From Acorus gramineus (lineage: Eukaryota > Streptophyta > Magnoliopsida > Acorales > Acoraceae): 64,000 bases of DNA. Below are positions 10,176-21,198 of the stretch, in pieces (the first letter of the stretch is position 1; each line of letters starts with the position of its first letter). Below the pieces are notes generated by a model, which was not told where the DNA came from, did no database searches, and saw nothing but the letters and a program-made list of their open reading frames with translations. The position numbers and the translations under genes are program-made. The stretch lies in the NCBI GenBank assembly GCA_030737835.1, contig JAUJYN010000019.1, positions 1,758,433 through 1,822,432 on the forward strand. The letters are read 5' to 3'.

Positions 10176-11118
10176 AACCCCCCCCCTCTCTAGGGATGCG
10201 CTCGACCCGCGTAGACGCGAGTCGCGCATCGATGGGGCCCCCTAGCTATAATATGTAGATATCTTGATAATGCATGTTTTGCTATGATATAACCATGCCT
10301 TGTTAGACATTATATGCTAGGGATATACATCCATGTATCATGTATAGAGGTCCATACATGCCTAGACACCATGTCCCATGCTTGAAAAGCCTTGATCTAT
10401 GCATGTTTCCCATTTAGTTTAATTTATTTAAATCAAAATGAGATTATATTGGTATAAGCATGCCTTAGAGAATATTATAACTTTGTTGTTATAATATATG
10501 TTTCCCCGCATCTTAGTTATGCGCCCTAGAGGAATTCTTGAGAATTCATGACATTAGTAGTGTTAGAAATCGTTGTCGACGGATCCAAGAGGATCGTATC
10601 CGTGTGAGTAGGCTGTTTTCTCCCCTTCGTTGGATCCGAGTAGGGACTCCCCGACGTTGGAAAGCTGTCCTGACAGAGGGCTCCCATCCGTAGGTACCAC
10701 CGATGCGTTCAGAGGGTGCTGATCGTGGGAGTATACCAGGTAGAGGCTACGCGAGGGAGAGGCTACAGGTGGACCAAGGGTGGAGAGAAGCCTAGTCTGT
10801 CCCAAAAGGCCCATGGCACCCTAAAGGGTGAGGGTGGGGTGGGTCGGCGATGTTACGACCCACTAGCTTGTACAGTTACTCCCTTTTAGGGACTAATTTT
10901 TTTAAGGTTAATATGAGTTGTGTTGCATAGATTGTTGTTTATGCCTGTGTTTTGATATCTCGATAAGTGATTATTGAGAGTAGTTGTTTTTCATTGGGTT
11001 CGCTTTGCGAACATGGGATCGCTCTCCCCTTCGTCGAATCCGATGTAGGAACTTCTCGGATTACAGCTGTCCTAACAGAGGGCTCCCATCTGTAGGTACT
11101 ACCGATGCATTCGGGAAC

Positions 11119-11123
11119 GTACT
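11119..11123 (+). repeat. target-site duplication GTACT (left) of element 2
   Basis: GTACT precedes the 5' LTR and recurs directly after the 3' LTR at 19975-19979. Five bases is the normal size for Ty3/gypsy integrase. Confidence 0.93.
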
Positions 11124-11388
11124 TGTTAAATATAAGTCACTTTTAGCCTGCTGGTAACCATTGGAGCGTTCTGGCAGTTTTTCAATTTTTTTCGGTTTTC
11201 GATCGGAACCGCTAATTTTTGGACTGTTAGCTATCGTCCTGAGTTAGAGGACTCCGATTGGAAATCTAACTGCATATTTGGTGTCCTGGAGCCATTTTAG
11301 GCCTCTCACAAAAATTTTATCGAATTCCGGTAACGTTTTCAACATTTCAGCAGTTCCGGGGCATATCCGGGTGTTTTAAGTGACTTGC

Positions 11389-11396
11389 TATATAAG
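11389..11396 (+). promoter_or_regulatory. TATA box in 5' LTR of element 2
   Basis: TATATAAG lies about 265 bp into the LTR, ahead of a pyrimidine-rich CTCTCTCTCCCC stretch, as expected for a pol II core promoter. The matching box in the 3' LTR is at 17242-17249. Confidence 0.6.
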
Positions 11397-12840
11397 TGAA
11401 ATCTAAAATTAGATTGTCACTATTCATCATCCCTACCAAAAGCTTTCTCTCTCTCCCCTCTCTCCTTTTCTTCCATTTGATACCCTTAGAGCCCTCAAAC
11501 CCTAAAACCTAAAGCATAAGAAGTGTAGATCGGGTCCCGATCTACACCTCGGTGCTTTCAAATCCCAATTCCGACGAGTCTAGCCTCTCCATCCCCCCTC
11601 TTTCTCCTCTGTTTTGGGCCATTTCGAAGGCCGAGTGAGATCCGGGCGTTGGAGGGCTTTGGGGAAGCGTTTCGGTGCGCGGAGAGCAACCGGACATCCC
11701 TTCCTCCCCCTTGGTAAGCTCTTTTTCCTCTTATTTTTGGCTTAGATGCATGTTAGGAGGGGGGTTTTGTGTTTGGGTGGTGGTCGGCGGCTGTGGGAGG
11801 CTGTCGGAGGTGGTTGGGGGCGGTCGGAGGCCGTCAGAGGCCATTGGGTGGGTGGTGGAGGTGCTCGGGCAATGGGGGGTTCTATTTCTGGCAGCAGGCA
11901 GCAGCGGCAGCAGCACTAGCAGCGCGCAGGCTTGGCGCGCGCGTGCGTGCGCGCGGGTGTGCGCTCGCGAGGAGCTGGTGGTGAGCTGTGCGCGAGGTGC
12001 TGGTGGAGCAGCTGTGCACGAGGTGCTGGGCGAGCTGTGCGCGAGGTGCTGGGCGAGCGGTGCTGGGGGTGATGGCCGAGAGGGCAGTGCGTGCAGGGGC
12101 GTCGTGCAGGGTGCGCGCGGGGCGCGGCGAGGCAGGGTGGTGCGCGCGGGGTGCGCGCGGGGAGTGCGGGGTGCTCGCGGGCCGGCACGAGGCGTGCGGG
12201 GCGCGCCCAGGCCGCTGCGGGTTGGCGCAGTGGACGCGCGGTGCCCCGGGTGGTGCGGCGGCGTGTCCAGGCGGCGGGCAGGGGCCCGGCAGTGCACGGG
12301 GTGCGCGGGCTGAAGCGCGGCGGTGCACCCGGGCGGTCGGGTGGCCGTGCGGGTGGTTGCTGGGGTGCTCGGGCTAGCGTGCGTACGGGGCGTATGCACG
12401 TTTGTCGGTGTGTTGGGTATTTTAGAGTATTTTTAGTGTATTTTGGGGGTATTTGTGTATTTTACTCACCAAGTCAATACCCTGTCTTGCAGATCTTGAC
12501 GGACGGTCGCGCGACGACCCGATCTCTGGTGAGTGGGACGATCCAACCCAGTAGGGAGGCGTTACATGCACTTGGGCGTGTACCGTCCTCCCCTGGGGCA
12601 CCATAGTAAATATTGACCTGTTAATATGAAAAGCTATGAAAACATGATAATCTGTAGTATGCATGCCACCCTAGATTTGTATGCTAGGGACTTATACCCT
12701 TAGGACCCGTATCAGAGCCATGCACCCTGTTATCATGTTTCCATGCTAGGAAGCCCGACCGATGCATGTTCCCATTTAGTTTAATTTATTTAAATAAAAT
12801 GCGAGCATGTGATTATTAGCCTGTGTTAGTGAATATTATA

Positions 12841-12960
12841 GGGGAGGGGCCTCGCGAGGACAGCGGTGAGACCCGGGCTAGGGTACTCCGTGTTCCTTGT
12901 TTGGTTGTCGGGATGTCCTATATCGGGACCTCACGCTGCCCTCCCAAGGATTCTTTCCCC
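12841..12960 (+). repeat. 120-bp module inserted in the element 2 LTR (copy 1 of 4)
   Basis: A block beginning GGGGA and ending TCCCC, flanked by AATATT (12832-12837 and 12964-12969), interrupts sequence that is continuous in the LTRs of elements 1 and 3. The same block is at 18745-18864. Diverged copies lie inside element 2 (16210-16324) and inside element D (38532-38647). It may be a small mobile unit or a recombination-shuffled segment. Confidence 0.6.
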
Positions 12961-13299
12961 GTTAATATTCCAACCTTGTTATAACTATTATGCATGTTCC
13001 CCGCATCTTGGTTATGCGCCCTGGAGGAATTCTGAGGAATTCAGGACATCAGAGTTGGTAGGATGTGTTGTCTGCGGATCCGAGTGGATCATATGCGATG
13101 GATAGGCTGTTCTGTTCCCTTCGTTGGATCCGTGTAGAGACTACCCCGGCGTTGGAAAGGTCGTCCCGTGCAGGGGCTCCCATCAGTAGGCGCCTCCTGA
13201 TTTGGTAGAAGGACTGCGCTGAATGTGGGAGTGGCCAAACGACCTACGGAGTGGGGAGAGACTATCGGTGGACCAAGGGTGACCAACAGCCTAGTCAGT

Positions 13300-13545
13300 C
13301 CCAAGAGCCTAGGTCACCTATTGGAGGGTGAGGGTGAGGGTATGGTGGGCCGGCGATGTGGCGACCCACTGGATTGTAAGTCCCAATATCCTTGGTCACC
13401 CAGTGAGGGTGAGGGTGAGGGTGTAGCGGGTGGCGGTAGCGACCCGCTGGTTTTGTGTAATTAGTCCCAATATCCTTGGTCACCCATTGAGAGGTGAGGG
13501 TGAGGGTGTAGTGGGTTGGCGGTAGCGACCCACTGGATTGCGGAG
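13300..13545 (+). repeat. tandem G-rich module, three copies
   Basis: Three imperfect copies of about 75-90 bp, each with GTCCCAA..., GGTCACC..., a GAGGGTGAGGGTGAGGG run and a GGCG...GCGACCC(A/G)CTGG end. The first two contain four GGG runs close together, which fits a G-quadruplex. The array recurs at about 19195-19445. Elements 1 and 3 carry a single copy. Confidence 0.7.
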
Positions 13546-14068
13546 TTGTTGCCATTTTGTGGCTTGAGTAATGTGATTGTGGATTAAATTATATCTGGTT
13601 GTGGTTAATATAAGCTGTGATGCATGGGTTGTGCTATTCACTGAGCGTGTGGCTCACCCCTCGCATAATATTTTTCTCCAGTGTCATCTGAGTCGGATCT
13701 GGAGGAGGAGCTCCCCGAGGGACTTCATCAGTAGCGGAGTAGCGCCACGTCCCGCGAGTATCAGAGGCTATCAGCATCCCTTTTGCTTGTATGTATTATA
13801 TTCCGTGCTTGGGCACGTGTTTGTGTATTATTTGGATGTCTTTGTATATATTGGCTCTCACAGGACATATGATTATGTATCGAGTCTGTAGTATGTTTTG
13901 ATTACAGATTCAGTCTTTTTAGCTTCCGCATTTGGTGTGTATATCATGTCAGCCCTGCTTTTGTTCATTTTAGCTGTTGTGTGAGTATGTTATTGAACTC
14001 TTGTTACTGATATCATATATACACTTGCCGCGTCCCGGGGTCGGCCGGCCCTGGGGCATGACAAAAGT

Positions 14069-14080
14069 TGGTATCAGAGC
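14069..14080 (+). other. primer binding site of element 2
   Basis: TGGTATCAGAGC, five bases after the LTR end, complementary to initiator Met-tRNA. Confidence 0.95.
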
Positions 14081-14182
14081 CTGGTCCTGTCAGAGCCAAT
14101 GGTCTTCTTTTCGTAGAGATGAGTCCTAGGATTGCTATATGTGTATTCTGATCCTAGTGTCTGGTTTTCTTAGGTTGCTGAT

Positions 14183-15583
14183 ATGCCTCCTCGCAGAGGA
14201 CGGCGCGGACATGGTCCCTCTCGACCTTTGGAGGTTTCCGGACCTACTAGAGGCGAGGATGCTACTAGAGAGTCCACGGCTGTGAGGCCAGGATCGGCGC
14301 AGGAGCCTCCCGCATGGGAACGTGCGTTCGCTCGGTTAGCGGATTTAGTGGAGACTCAGACCAGGGCACTGTCGGCCCAGACCAGAGTGTTGGCAGAGCA
14401 GGCGCGGGATATCCAGGAGCTGAGGGCGGCCTGTGATGCAGTTCCACCTGTCCCCTTGGTGGAAGATCCGCCTGTGGTACCCGAAGTACCCCCAGTTCCG
14501 GTGGCAGTTCCGGCGGTAGGAGTTGAGGATCCCCTGGCGAGGGAGGTGGGGCTAGAGGCTGCAGCGCGGGTGCAGCAGAGTGGCCTCGCAGCCTTTCTAA
14601 AGCTCTGTCCTCCTGAGTTCTACGGCCAGTCGGCGGATCCCCTTGCCCCAAAGCGATGGTTGATGGAGGTGGAGGTGATCTTCTCAACCATGCTTTGCAC
14701 GGATCGCCAGCGAGTTTCCCTTGCCACCGTCATGCTGAAGGGTAGCGCTGCCGACTGGTGGGCTACCCGAGTGGTGGACATTCCCGAGGGATTGGAGCAG
14801 CTTTCATGGACAGGATTCCGGAGGTATTTCCTGGAGGAGTACTTCCCGTTCTCGACGCGGCAAATCGTGATGCAGGAGTTTGAGCGGTTGACGCAGGGCT
14901 CTATGTCTGTCGCCGACTACTCCATGCGCTTCACGAGGCTATCCAGATTCGCTCCAGCCTTGGTGATGGACGAAGAGACGCGGTGCCGCCGTTTCGAGCT
15001 TGGTCTCTGCAGCGCCATTCGGGTGCATGTCTCCTCCCAGGCTTTCTCGAGGTTCTCGGACTTGGTGTCTCGAGCGAAGACAGTCGAGCGAGACCTCGGG
15101 ATCCTCGTGAGGGTTCCGACCCCTTCTGCAGATCAGGGTCCTTCCGGGAGTCGGGACCAGGGGCAGCGCAAGAGGAGGAGGCCCCGTTTTGATCAGTCAA
15201 CGGCTGCCTCTCCTCCAGCAGATGCGGTGCCAGTGTGGGATTCGACACCCATTGCGACAGTTCCCATCCAGTCCATGCAGCCAGAGAGGCGGCGCTGTTT
15301 CCATTGTCAGCGCATCGGGCATATCAGATACAATTGCCCTGATGCTGGCCGACCTCGAGTGCTACCTCAGCATCAGCAGCCTCAGCGTCAGCAGCAGCCA
15401 CAGGGAGGTCGAGTTGACCAGAGGAGGCAGCCAGAGCAGCCGGCGAGCCGTGCCCCTGCTCCTCAGCCGCAGTTCGTTCAGGGTAGAGTTGCAGCTCTTT
15501 CGGCCGAGGAGGCGCAGTCTTTGGGCATCATGGTTCGAGGTAATGTTTTGTTTTCCCAGCTCCCTAGAATATATATGTGTTGA
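14183..15583 (+). CDS. gag: Gag polyprotein of element 2, intact reading frame
   Basis: 466 codons without interruption, from the family start MPPRRGRRGHG. It would encode the structural protein that assembles the cytoplasmic particle and packages RNA. Visible parts: basic N-terminus; coiled coil at about residues 45-90; capsid-type gag domain at about residues 135-275, with the WWATR and TQGSMSVADYS segments; basic GQRKRRRPRFD stretch; CCHC zinc knuckle with Cys372, Cys375, His380 and Cys385 all present; Gln-rich tail. The frame ends in foreign sequence just inside the protease start (last family residues SQLP). Relatives here carry stops within the same region, so an open frame stands out. 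Expression is plausible because the TATA box and primer site are intact, but is not shown. Confidence 0.88.
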   Translation: MPPRRGRRGHGPSRPLEVSGPTRGEDATRESTAVRPGSAQEPPAWERAFARLADLVETQTRALSAQTRVLAEQARDIQELRAACDAVPPVPLVEDPPVVPEVPPVPVAVPAVGVEDPLAREVGLEAAARVQQSGLAAFLKLCPPEFYGQSADPLAPKRWLMEVEVIFSTMLCTDRQRVSLATVMLKGSAADWWATRVVDIPEGLEQLSWTGFRRYFLEEYFPFSTRQIVMQEFERLTQGSMSVADYSMRFTRLSRFAPALVMDEETRCRRFELGLCSAIRVHVSSQAFSRFSDLVSRAKTVERDLGILVRVPTPSADQGPSGSRDQGQRKRRRPRFDQSTAASPPADAVPVWDSTPIATVPIQSMQPERRRCFHCQRIGHIRYNCPDAGRPRVLPQHQQPQRQQQPQGGRVDQRRQPEQPASRAPAPQPQFVQGRVAALSAEEAQSLGIMVRGNVLFSQLPRIYMC

Positions 15584-16358
15584 TTGTGGTTAAGCATGTG
15601 TGTGATGTTTCGTTGAGTGGATAAGGAGTGTGGTTGTTCGAGTTAAAGAGGCCGGGTTGTAGCCGTCCTGGCAGGAGGCTCTCATCCGTAGGTACCGCCG
15701 ATGCAGTCGGAGGGGTACTGATCGTGGGAGTATGCCAGGTAGGGGCTAACCCGAAAATGGATTAATGGATGATGTCGCGAGTGTGGAATCGTTCTCCCCT
15801 TCGTTGGACCCGAGTAGGGACTCCTCAGCGTTAGAGAGGCCTTCCTGACAGAGGGCTCCCATCAGTAGGCACCTCCTGATTTGGTTTCGGACTGTGCTGA
15901 ATTGTGGGAGCGGACCAGGCGGCCTACGGTGTGGAGGAGAGGCTACCGGTGGACCAGGGGTGAAGAACAGTCTAAGTCTCTCCCAAAGTCCCAATATGTC
16001 TCCTGATGGGAGTGAGGGTGTGGATGAGACAAAGACGCGTCGCCTCATGACCCAATTGTTGTTCGACCGTTCCCACGGATGTTGGGTCCGGTCTTGTGAT
16101 GGAGGTTGAAGGCTATCGGTGGGTGATTATCTAGATATAGATGATCCGGTGAGATTGGTAATGTTCTTTAAGAGTGATGTCTTCTTCTAGTGTTCCTTTT
16201 CTTGTTTTAGGGGCCGTGTGAGGTCAGCGTTCAGACCCGGGCTAGGGTACTTCGTGTTCCTTGTTTGGTTGTCGGGGTATCCTATATCGGGACCTCATGC
16301 TGCTCTCCCAAGGTTTCTTTTCCCAGTCAAGGGATACCCTGGAAGCATCAGCTGGTGA
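15560..16358 (+). other. rearranged LTR-derived filler replacing protease and RT of element 2
   Basis: After the protease start the pol sequence is replaced by about 800 bp of non-coding DNA. It resembles LTR modules: GGCTCTCATCCGTAGG-type segments at 15680-15745 and 15855-15960, a GACGCGTCGCCTC stretch like the 20430 region, and a copy of the 120-bp module (16210-16324). There are no LTR ends and no duplication, so it is not a clean insertion. No gene seen. Confidence 0.65.
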
Positions 16359-16931
16359 TGGATCAAGTGCGAGTTTGGATGGAGCTTATGGCCTTTCTGG
16401 GCTATGTGATTGTGGTGAAGGTATATCTGTGGACCTGGGTAAGACGCTTGCTATTTCGAATTGGCGTAGGCCGTCGAACCCCGCAAGGATTCGGAGCTTC
16501 CCGAGTTTGGCGGGTTATTGCAGGAGGTTTGACGAGGGACTCTCGAAGATAGCTGTTCCTCTTAACCGCCTTACTCGGAAGGATGTCCGGTTCGAGTGGT
16601 CCCCTTCTTGCGAGGAGAGCTTCCTGGAGTTTAATCGGAGGCTCACCTCAGCGCCAATTCTTACCCTTCCGTCTTGGAGGGGTGGGTTCGCAGTTGTGTA
16701 AAGGTGTGTCCACAATCCTGCTCACGTCATTCCGTTCGAGCCGCTCGTCTCTAAGCCGGACAGTCATTCGTGGAGCAGTCGATTGAGATCATGGACCGCC
16801 GCGTGAGGAGGCTCTGCACCAAGACCGTCCAGTTGGTCGAGGTGCGATGGCAGCACCGTTTCGGTGTCGAGGACACATGGGAGCTCAAGGATGCCAGGTG
16901 TGACGCGTATCCGCATCTTTTCCCCTCCTAG
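16359..16931 (+). pseudogene. pol remnants of element 2: RT thumb/RNase H start, then integrase end and chromodomain
   Basis: 16359-16701 matches the end of RT and the start of RNase H ([24 protein letters not shown]) and stops where the RNase H aspartate segment should begin. It then jumps directly to the region after the integrase GPF module. 16785-16931 reads as the chromodomain (EIMDRRVRRL ... TWELKD), ending at the family stop codon. Some 1.6 kb of RNase H and integrase are deleted at the joint near 16700. These pieces cannot give an enzyme. Confidence 0.85.
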
Positions 16932-16964
16932 ATGTTTTTGCATATTTTGAGGACAAAATTTCCT

Positions 16965-16977
16965 AAGGGGGGAAGAA
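16965..16977 (+). other. polypurine tract of element 2
   Basis: AAGGGGGGAAGAA, identical to that of element 1 and directly before the TGTTAAATATG start of the 3' LTR. Confidence 0.92.
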
Positions 16978-19974
16978 TGTTAAATATGTGTCACTTTTAA
17001 TCTGCTGGTAACCGTTGGAGCGTTCTGGTAGTTTTTTATTTTTTTTCGGTTTTCGATCAGAACCACTAATTTTTGGACTGTCAGCTATCGTCCTGAGTTA
17101 GAGGACTCCGATTGGAAATCTAACTGCATATTTGGTGCCCTGGTGCCATTTTAGGCCTCTCACGAAAATTTCATCGAATTCCGGCAACGTTTCTGAAATT
17201 TTGCAGTTCCGGGGCGTATACGGGTATTTTAAGTGACTTGCTATATAAGTGAGATCTAAAATTAGATTTGCCACTATTCATCATCCCTACCAAAAGCTTT
17301 CTCTCTCTCCCCTCTCTCCTTTTCTTCCATTTGAGCCCCTTAGAGCCCTCAAACCCAAAAACCTAAAGCATAAGCAGTGTAGATCGGTTCCCCCGGTGCC
17401 TTCAAATCCCGATTCCGGCGAGTCTAGCCTCTCCGTCCTCCCCTCTTTCTCCTCTGTTTTGGGCCATTTTGAAGGCCGAGTGAGATCCGGGCGTTGGAGG
17501 GCTTTGGGGAAGCGTTTCGGTGCGCGGAGAGCAACCGGACACCCCTTCCTCCCCCTTGGTAAGCTCTTTTTCCTCTTCTTTTTGGCTTAGATGCATGTTA
17601 GGAGGGGGGTTTTGTGTTTGGGTGGTGGTCGGCGGCTGTGGGAGGCTGTCGGAGGTGGTTGGGGGAGGTCGGAGGCCGTCGGAGGCCATTGGGTGGGTGG
17701 TGGAGGTGCTCGGGCAGTGGGGGGTTCTGTTTCGGGCAGCAGGCAGCAGCGGCAGCAGCACAGGCGGCGGGCAGGCTGGGCGCGCGCGTGCGTGCGCGCG
17801 GGCGTGCGCTCGGGAGGAGCTGGTGGCGAGCTGTGCGCGAGGTGCTGGTGGCCAGCTGGGCGCGAGGTGCTGGGCGAGCTGTGCGCGAGGTGCTGGTCGA
17901 GCAGCTGTGCGCGAGGTGCTGGGCGAGCGGTGCTGGGGGTGATGGCCGAGAGGGCAGTGCGTGCAGGGGCGTCATGCAGGGTGCACGCGGGTGCGCGCGG
18001 GGCGCGGCGAGGCAGGGGTGGTGCGCGCAGGGTGCACGCGGGGGCGTGCGGGGTGCTCGCGGGCCGGCGCGAGGCGTGCGAGGCGGGCGCGGGCTGCTGC
18101 GGTTGGGCGCACTGGATGCGCGGTGCCCCGGGTGGTTCGGCGGCGTGTCCAGGCGGCGGGCAGGGGCCCGGCGGTGCGCCGGGTCCGCGGGCTGAAGCGC
18201 GGCGGTGCACCCGGGCGGTCGGGTGGCCGTGCGGGTGGTTGCCGGCCGTGCGGGTGGTTGTCGGGGTGCTCGGGCTAGCGTGCGTACGGGGCGTATGCAC
18301 GTTTGTCCGAGTGTTGGGTATTTTAGTGTATTTTTAGTGTATTTTTGGGGTATTTGTGTATTTTACTCACCAAGTTGATTACCCTATCTTGCAGATCTTG
18401 ACGGACGGTCGCGCGATGACCTGATCTCCGGTCAGTGGGACGATTCGACCCAGTAGGGAGGCGTTACATGCACTTGGGCGTGTACCGTCCTCCCCTGGGG
18501 CACCATAGTAAATATTGACCTGTTAATATGAAAAGCTATGAAAGCATGATAATCTGTAGTATGCATGCCACCCTAGATTTGTATGCTAGGGACTTATACC
18601 CTTAGGACCCGTATCAGAGCCATGCCCCCTGTTATCATGTTTCCATGCTAGGAAAGCCCCGTCTGATGCATGTTCCTTTTACGTTTAATTTATTTAAATA
18701 AAATGCGAGCATGTGATTATTAGCCTGTTTTAGTGAATATCATAGGGGAGGGGCCTTGCGAGGACAGCGGTGAGACCCGGGCTAGGGTACTCCGTGTTCC
18801 TTGTTTGGTTGTCGGGATGTCCTATATCGGGACCTCACGCTGCCCTCCCAAGGATTCTTTCCCCGTTAATATTCCAACCTTGTTATAACTATTATGCATG
18901 TTCCCCGCATCTTGGTTATCCGCCCTGGAGGAATTTTGAGGAATTCAGGACACCAGAGTTGTTAGGATGTGTTGTCTGCGGATCCGAGTGGATCATATGC
19001 GATGGATAGGCTGTTCTGTTCCCTTCGTTGGATCCGTGTAGAGACTACCCCGGCGTTGGAAAGGTCGTTCCGTGCAGGGGCTCCCATCAGTAGGCGCCTC
19101 CTGATTTGGTAGAAGGACTGTGCTGAATGTGGGAGTGGCCAAACGACCTACGGAGTGGGGAGAGACTATCGGTGGACCAAGGGTGACCAACAGCCTAGTC
19201 AGTCCCAAGAGCCTAGGTCACCTATTGGAGGGTGAGGGTGAGGGTATGGTGGGCCGGCGATGTGGCGACCCACTGGATTGTAAGTCCCAATATCCTTGGT
19301 CACCCAGTGAGGGTGAGGGTGAGGGTGTAGCGGGTTGGCGGTAGCGACCCGCTGGTTTTGTGTAGTTAGTCCCAATATCCTTGGTCACCCATTGAGAGGT
19401 GAGGGTGAGGGTGTGGTGGGTTAGCGGTAGCGACCCACTGGATTGCGGAGTTGTTGCCATTTATGGCTTGAGTAATGTGTTTGTGGATTAAATTATATCT
19501 GGTTGTGGTTAATATAAGCTGTGATGCATGGGTTGTGTTGTTCACTGAGCGTGTGGCTCACCCCTCGCATAATATTTTTCTCCAGTGTCATCTGAGTCGG
19601 ATCTGGAGGAGGAGCTCCCCGAGGGACTTCATCAGTAGCGGAGTAGCGCCACGTCCCGCGAGTATCAGAGGCTATCAGCATTCCTTTGCTTGTATGTATT
19701 ATATTCCGTGCTTGGGCACGTGTTTGTGTATTATTTGGATGTCTTTGTATATATTGGCTCTCACAGGACATATGATTATGTATCGAGTCTGTAGTATGTT
19801 TTGATTACAGATTCAGTCTTTTTAGCTTCCGCATTTGGTGTATATATTATGTCAGCCCTGCTTTTGGTTGTGTTGTCATTTTAGCTGTTGTGTGAGTATG
19901 TTATTGAACTCTTGCTACTGATATCATATATATACTTGCCGCGTCCCGGGGACGGCCGGCCCTGGGGCGTGACA
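16978..19974 (+). repeat. 3' LTR of element 2
   Basis: 2997 bp, same order as the 5' LTR: TATATAAG (17242-17249), GC-rich core, 36-nt block (18395-18430, donor changed to GTCAGT), 120-bp module (18745-18864), G-rich tandem modules and the end GGGGCGTGACA. It is longer mainly through small duplications in the GC-rich core, for example GTGCGGGTGGTTG repeated near 18228-18260. The duplication GTACT follows at 19975-19979. Confidence 0.92.
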
Positions 19975-19979
19975 GTACT

Positions 19980-21198
19980 GACCATGGGAGTATACCAGGT
20001 AGAGGCTACCCGGGGAAAGGGCTACCGGTGGACCAAGGGTGTAGAGCGGTGAGTTGAAGAGGCCAGGGTATAGCTGTCCTGACAGAGGGCTCCCATCCGT
20101 AGGTACCACCGATGCATTCGGGAGCGTACTGATCGTGGGAGTATACCAGGTAGAGGCTACCCGGGAGAGGGTTAACGAATGATGTTGTGAGCGTGAGATC
20201 GTTCTCCCCTTCGTTGGATCCGATGTAGGAACTCCCCGGCGATTACAGTTGTCGTGACAGAGGGCTCCCATCCGTAGGTACCACCGACGCGGTCGGAAGC
20301 GTACTGATCGTGGGAGTATACCAAGTAGAGGCTACGCGGGGGAAAGGGCTACCGGTGGACCAAGGGTGTAGAGCAGTCTAAGTCTCTTCCAAAAGTCCCA
20401 AGAGTCTCCCTCCGGGAGTGAGGGTAAGGATGAGGTGAAGACACGTCACCTCGTGACCCATTCGTTGTTCGACCGTTCCCATAGTTATTGGGTCCGGTCT
20501 CATAATCGATGTTCAAGGACATCGTTAGGCAGTTATCTAGATGTAGATGATCTACTAGTGTTGTGTAGACCAGTAATTCCGGGTCTCTTCGACCGACGGT
20601 ATGGTCTCTCCCCAAAAGTCCCAAGAGTCTTCCTCCGGGGAGTGAGGGTGAGGGTGAGGTTGGTCGCGCGCCGCCACGTGACCTTGTTATTCATGGGTTT
20701 CCACTCATGTTTTCCTTGAAAGGAAATTGCTTATGTATTGAACTGATGTATGGTGATTGGTTTCCACTCACTCACTGAGCTTGTAGCTCACCCCTCGCAT
20801 ACTGTTTCTTTTCAGGGGCAGTGTTGGGCGTGGAGCTGGAGCTTTCCTGTGGCGTGGTCTTATGGGCGTGGAGTGTTCTTCCGGCGGGTGGCGAGTGCGA
20901 GGCTGTCAGCATTCCTAGAGTCATTTTATGTTTTGTAAATCGTGCATGTGGCACAGGTTGTATTTTCTTTGGTCTAGACTTGGCTCTCACAGGACAGTGA
21001 TTGTGTATTCGAGTCTGTAATAATGTTTTTGATTTACAGACATTGTTTATATATTATGCTTCCGCTTTTCAGTCAGTTATCATTATCTTTGCTTTGCCAC
21101 CTTGTGTATTGTTGTTGGAGTCTTTATTGACCTCAGGTATTGATAGCTGATATTTTATTATTGCCACGTCTCGGGGACGGCCACCCTGGGGCGTGACA
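19980..21198 (+). repeat. LTR C, right part, to its 3' end
   Basis: Continues LTR C after the insertion of element 2. It holds two further copies of the GACAGAGGGCTCCCATC ... GTATACCA module (about 20065-20340), GAGGGTGAGGGT segments, a second acceptor-like GCTCACCCC...CTTTTCAG (ending about 20816) and the terminus CTGGGGCGTGACA. No primer site follows. The next base lies inside LTR D, so GAGAT (21199-21203) would be its right target duplication, but the left copy is not visible. Confidence 0.78.

Larger units (their letters stand above)
9672..11123 (+). repeat. LTR C, left part (interrupted by element 2)
   Basis: It begins abruptly in a GC-rich core directly after the end of element 1 and continues through the 36-nt block (10123-10158), a B-box-like motif, the CCCGCATCTTAGTTATGCGCCC block and the GACAGAGGGCTCCCATC module. 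Its last five bases, GTACT, are the left target duplication of element 2. The sequence resumes at 19980. The start of this LTR, U3 included, is not in the window. Confidence 0.78.
11124..14063 (+). repeat. 5' LTR of element 2
   Basis: 2940 bp, TGTTAAATATA to GGGGCATGACA. U3 differs from elements 1 and 3: no TTGAC array, but a TATATAAG box. A donor-like TTGGTAAGC lies near 11710, and the GC-rich core (about 11930-12370) is followed by the 36-nt block (12493-12528). Compared with the LTRs of elements 1 and 3 it has an extra 120-bp block (12841-12960) and three copies of a G-rich module (13300-13540). Confidence 0.92.
11124..19974 (+). mobile_element. element 2: gag-only chromovirus derivative with perfect 5-bp TSD
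   Basis: 8851 bp bounded by LTRs of 2940 and 2997 bp and the duplication GTACT. It retains a primer site, one open 466-codon gag, a rearranged non-coding stretch, fragments of RT/RNase H and of the integrase end plus chromodomain, and a polypurine tract. Protease, most of RT, RNase H and the integrase core are absent. It could only move using enzymes supplied by relatives. It inserted into LTR C. Confidence 0.93.

Noticed and set aside
13321..13345. GAGGGTGAGGGTGAGGG as telomeric repeat
   Set aside because: The plant telomere unit is TTTAGGG. Here the unit is GGGTGA, short and embedded in an LTR module.
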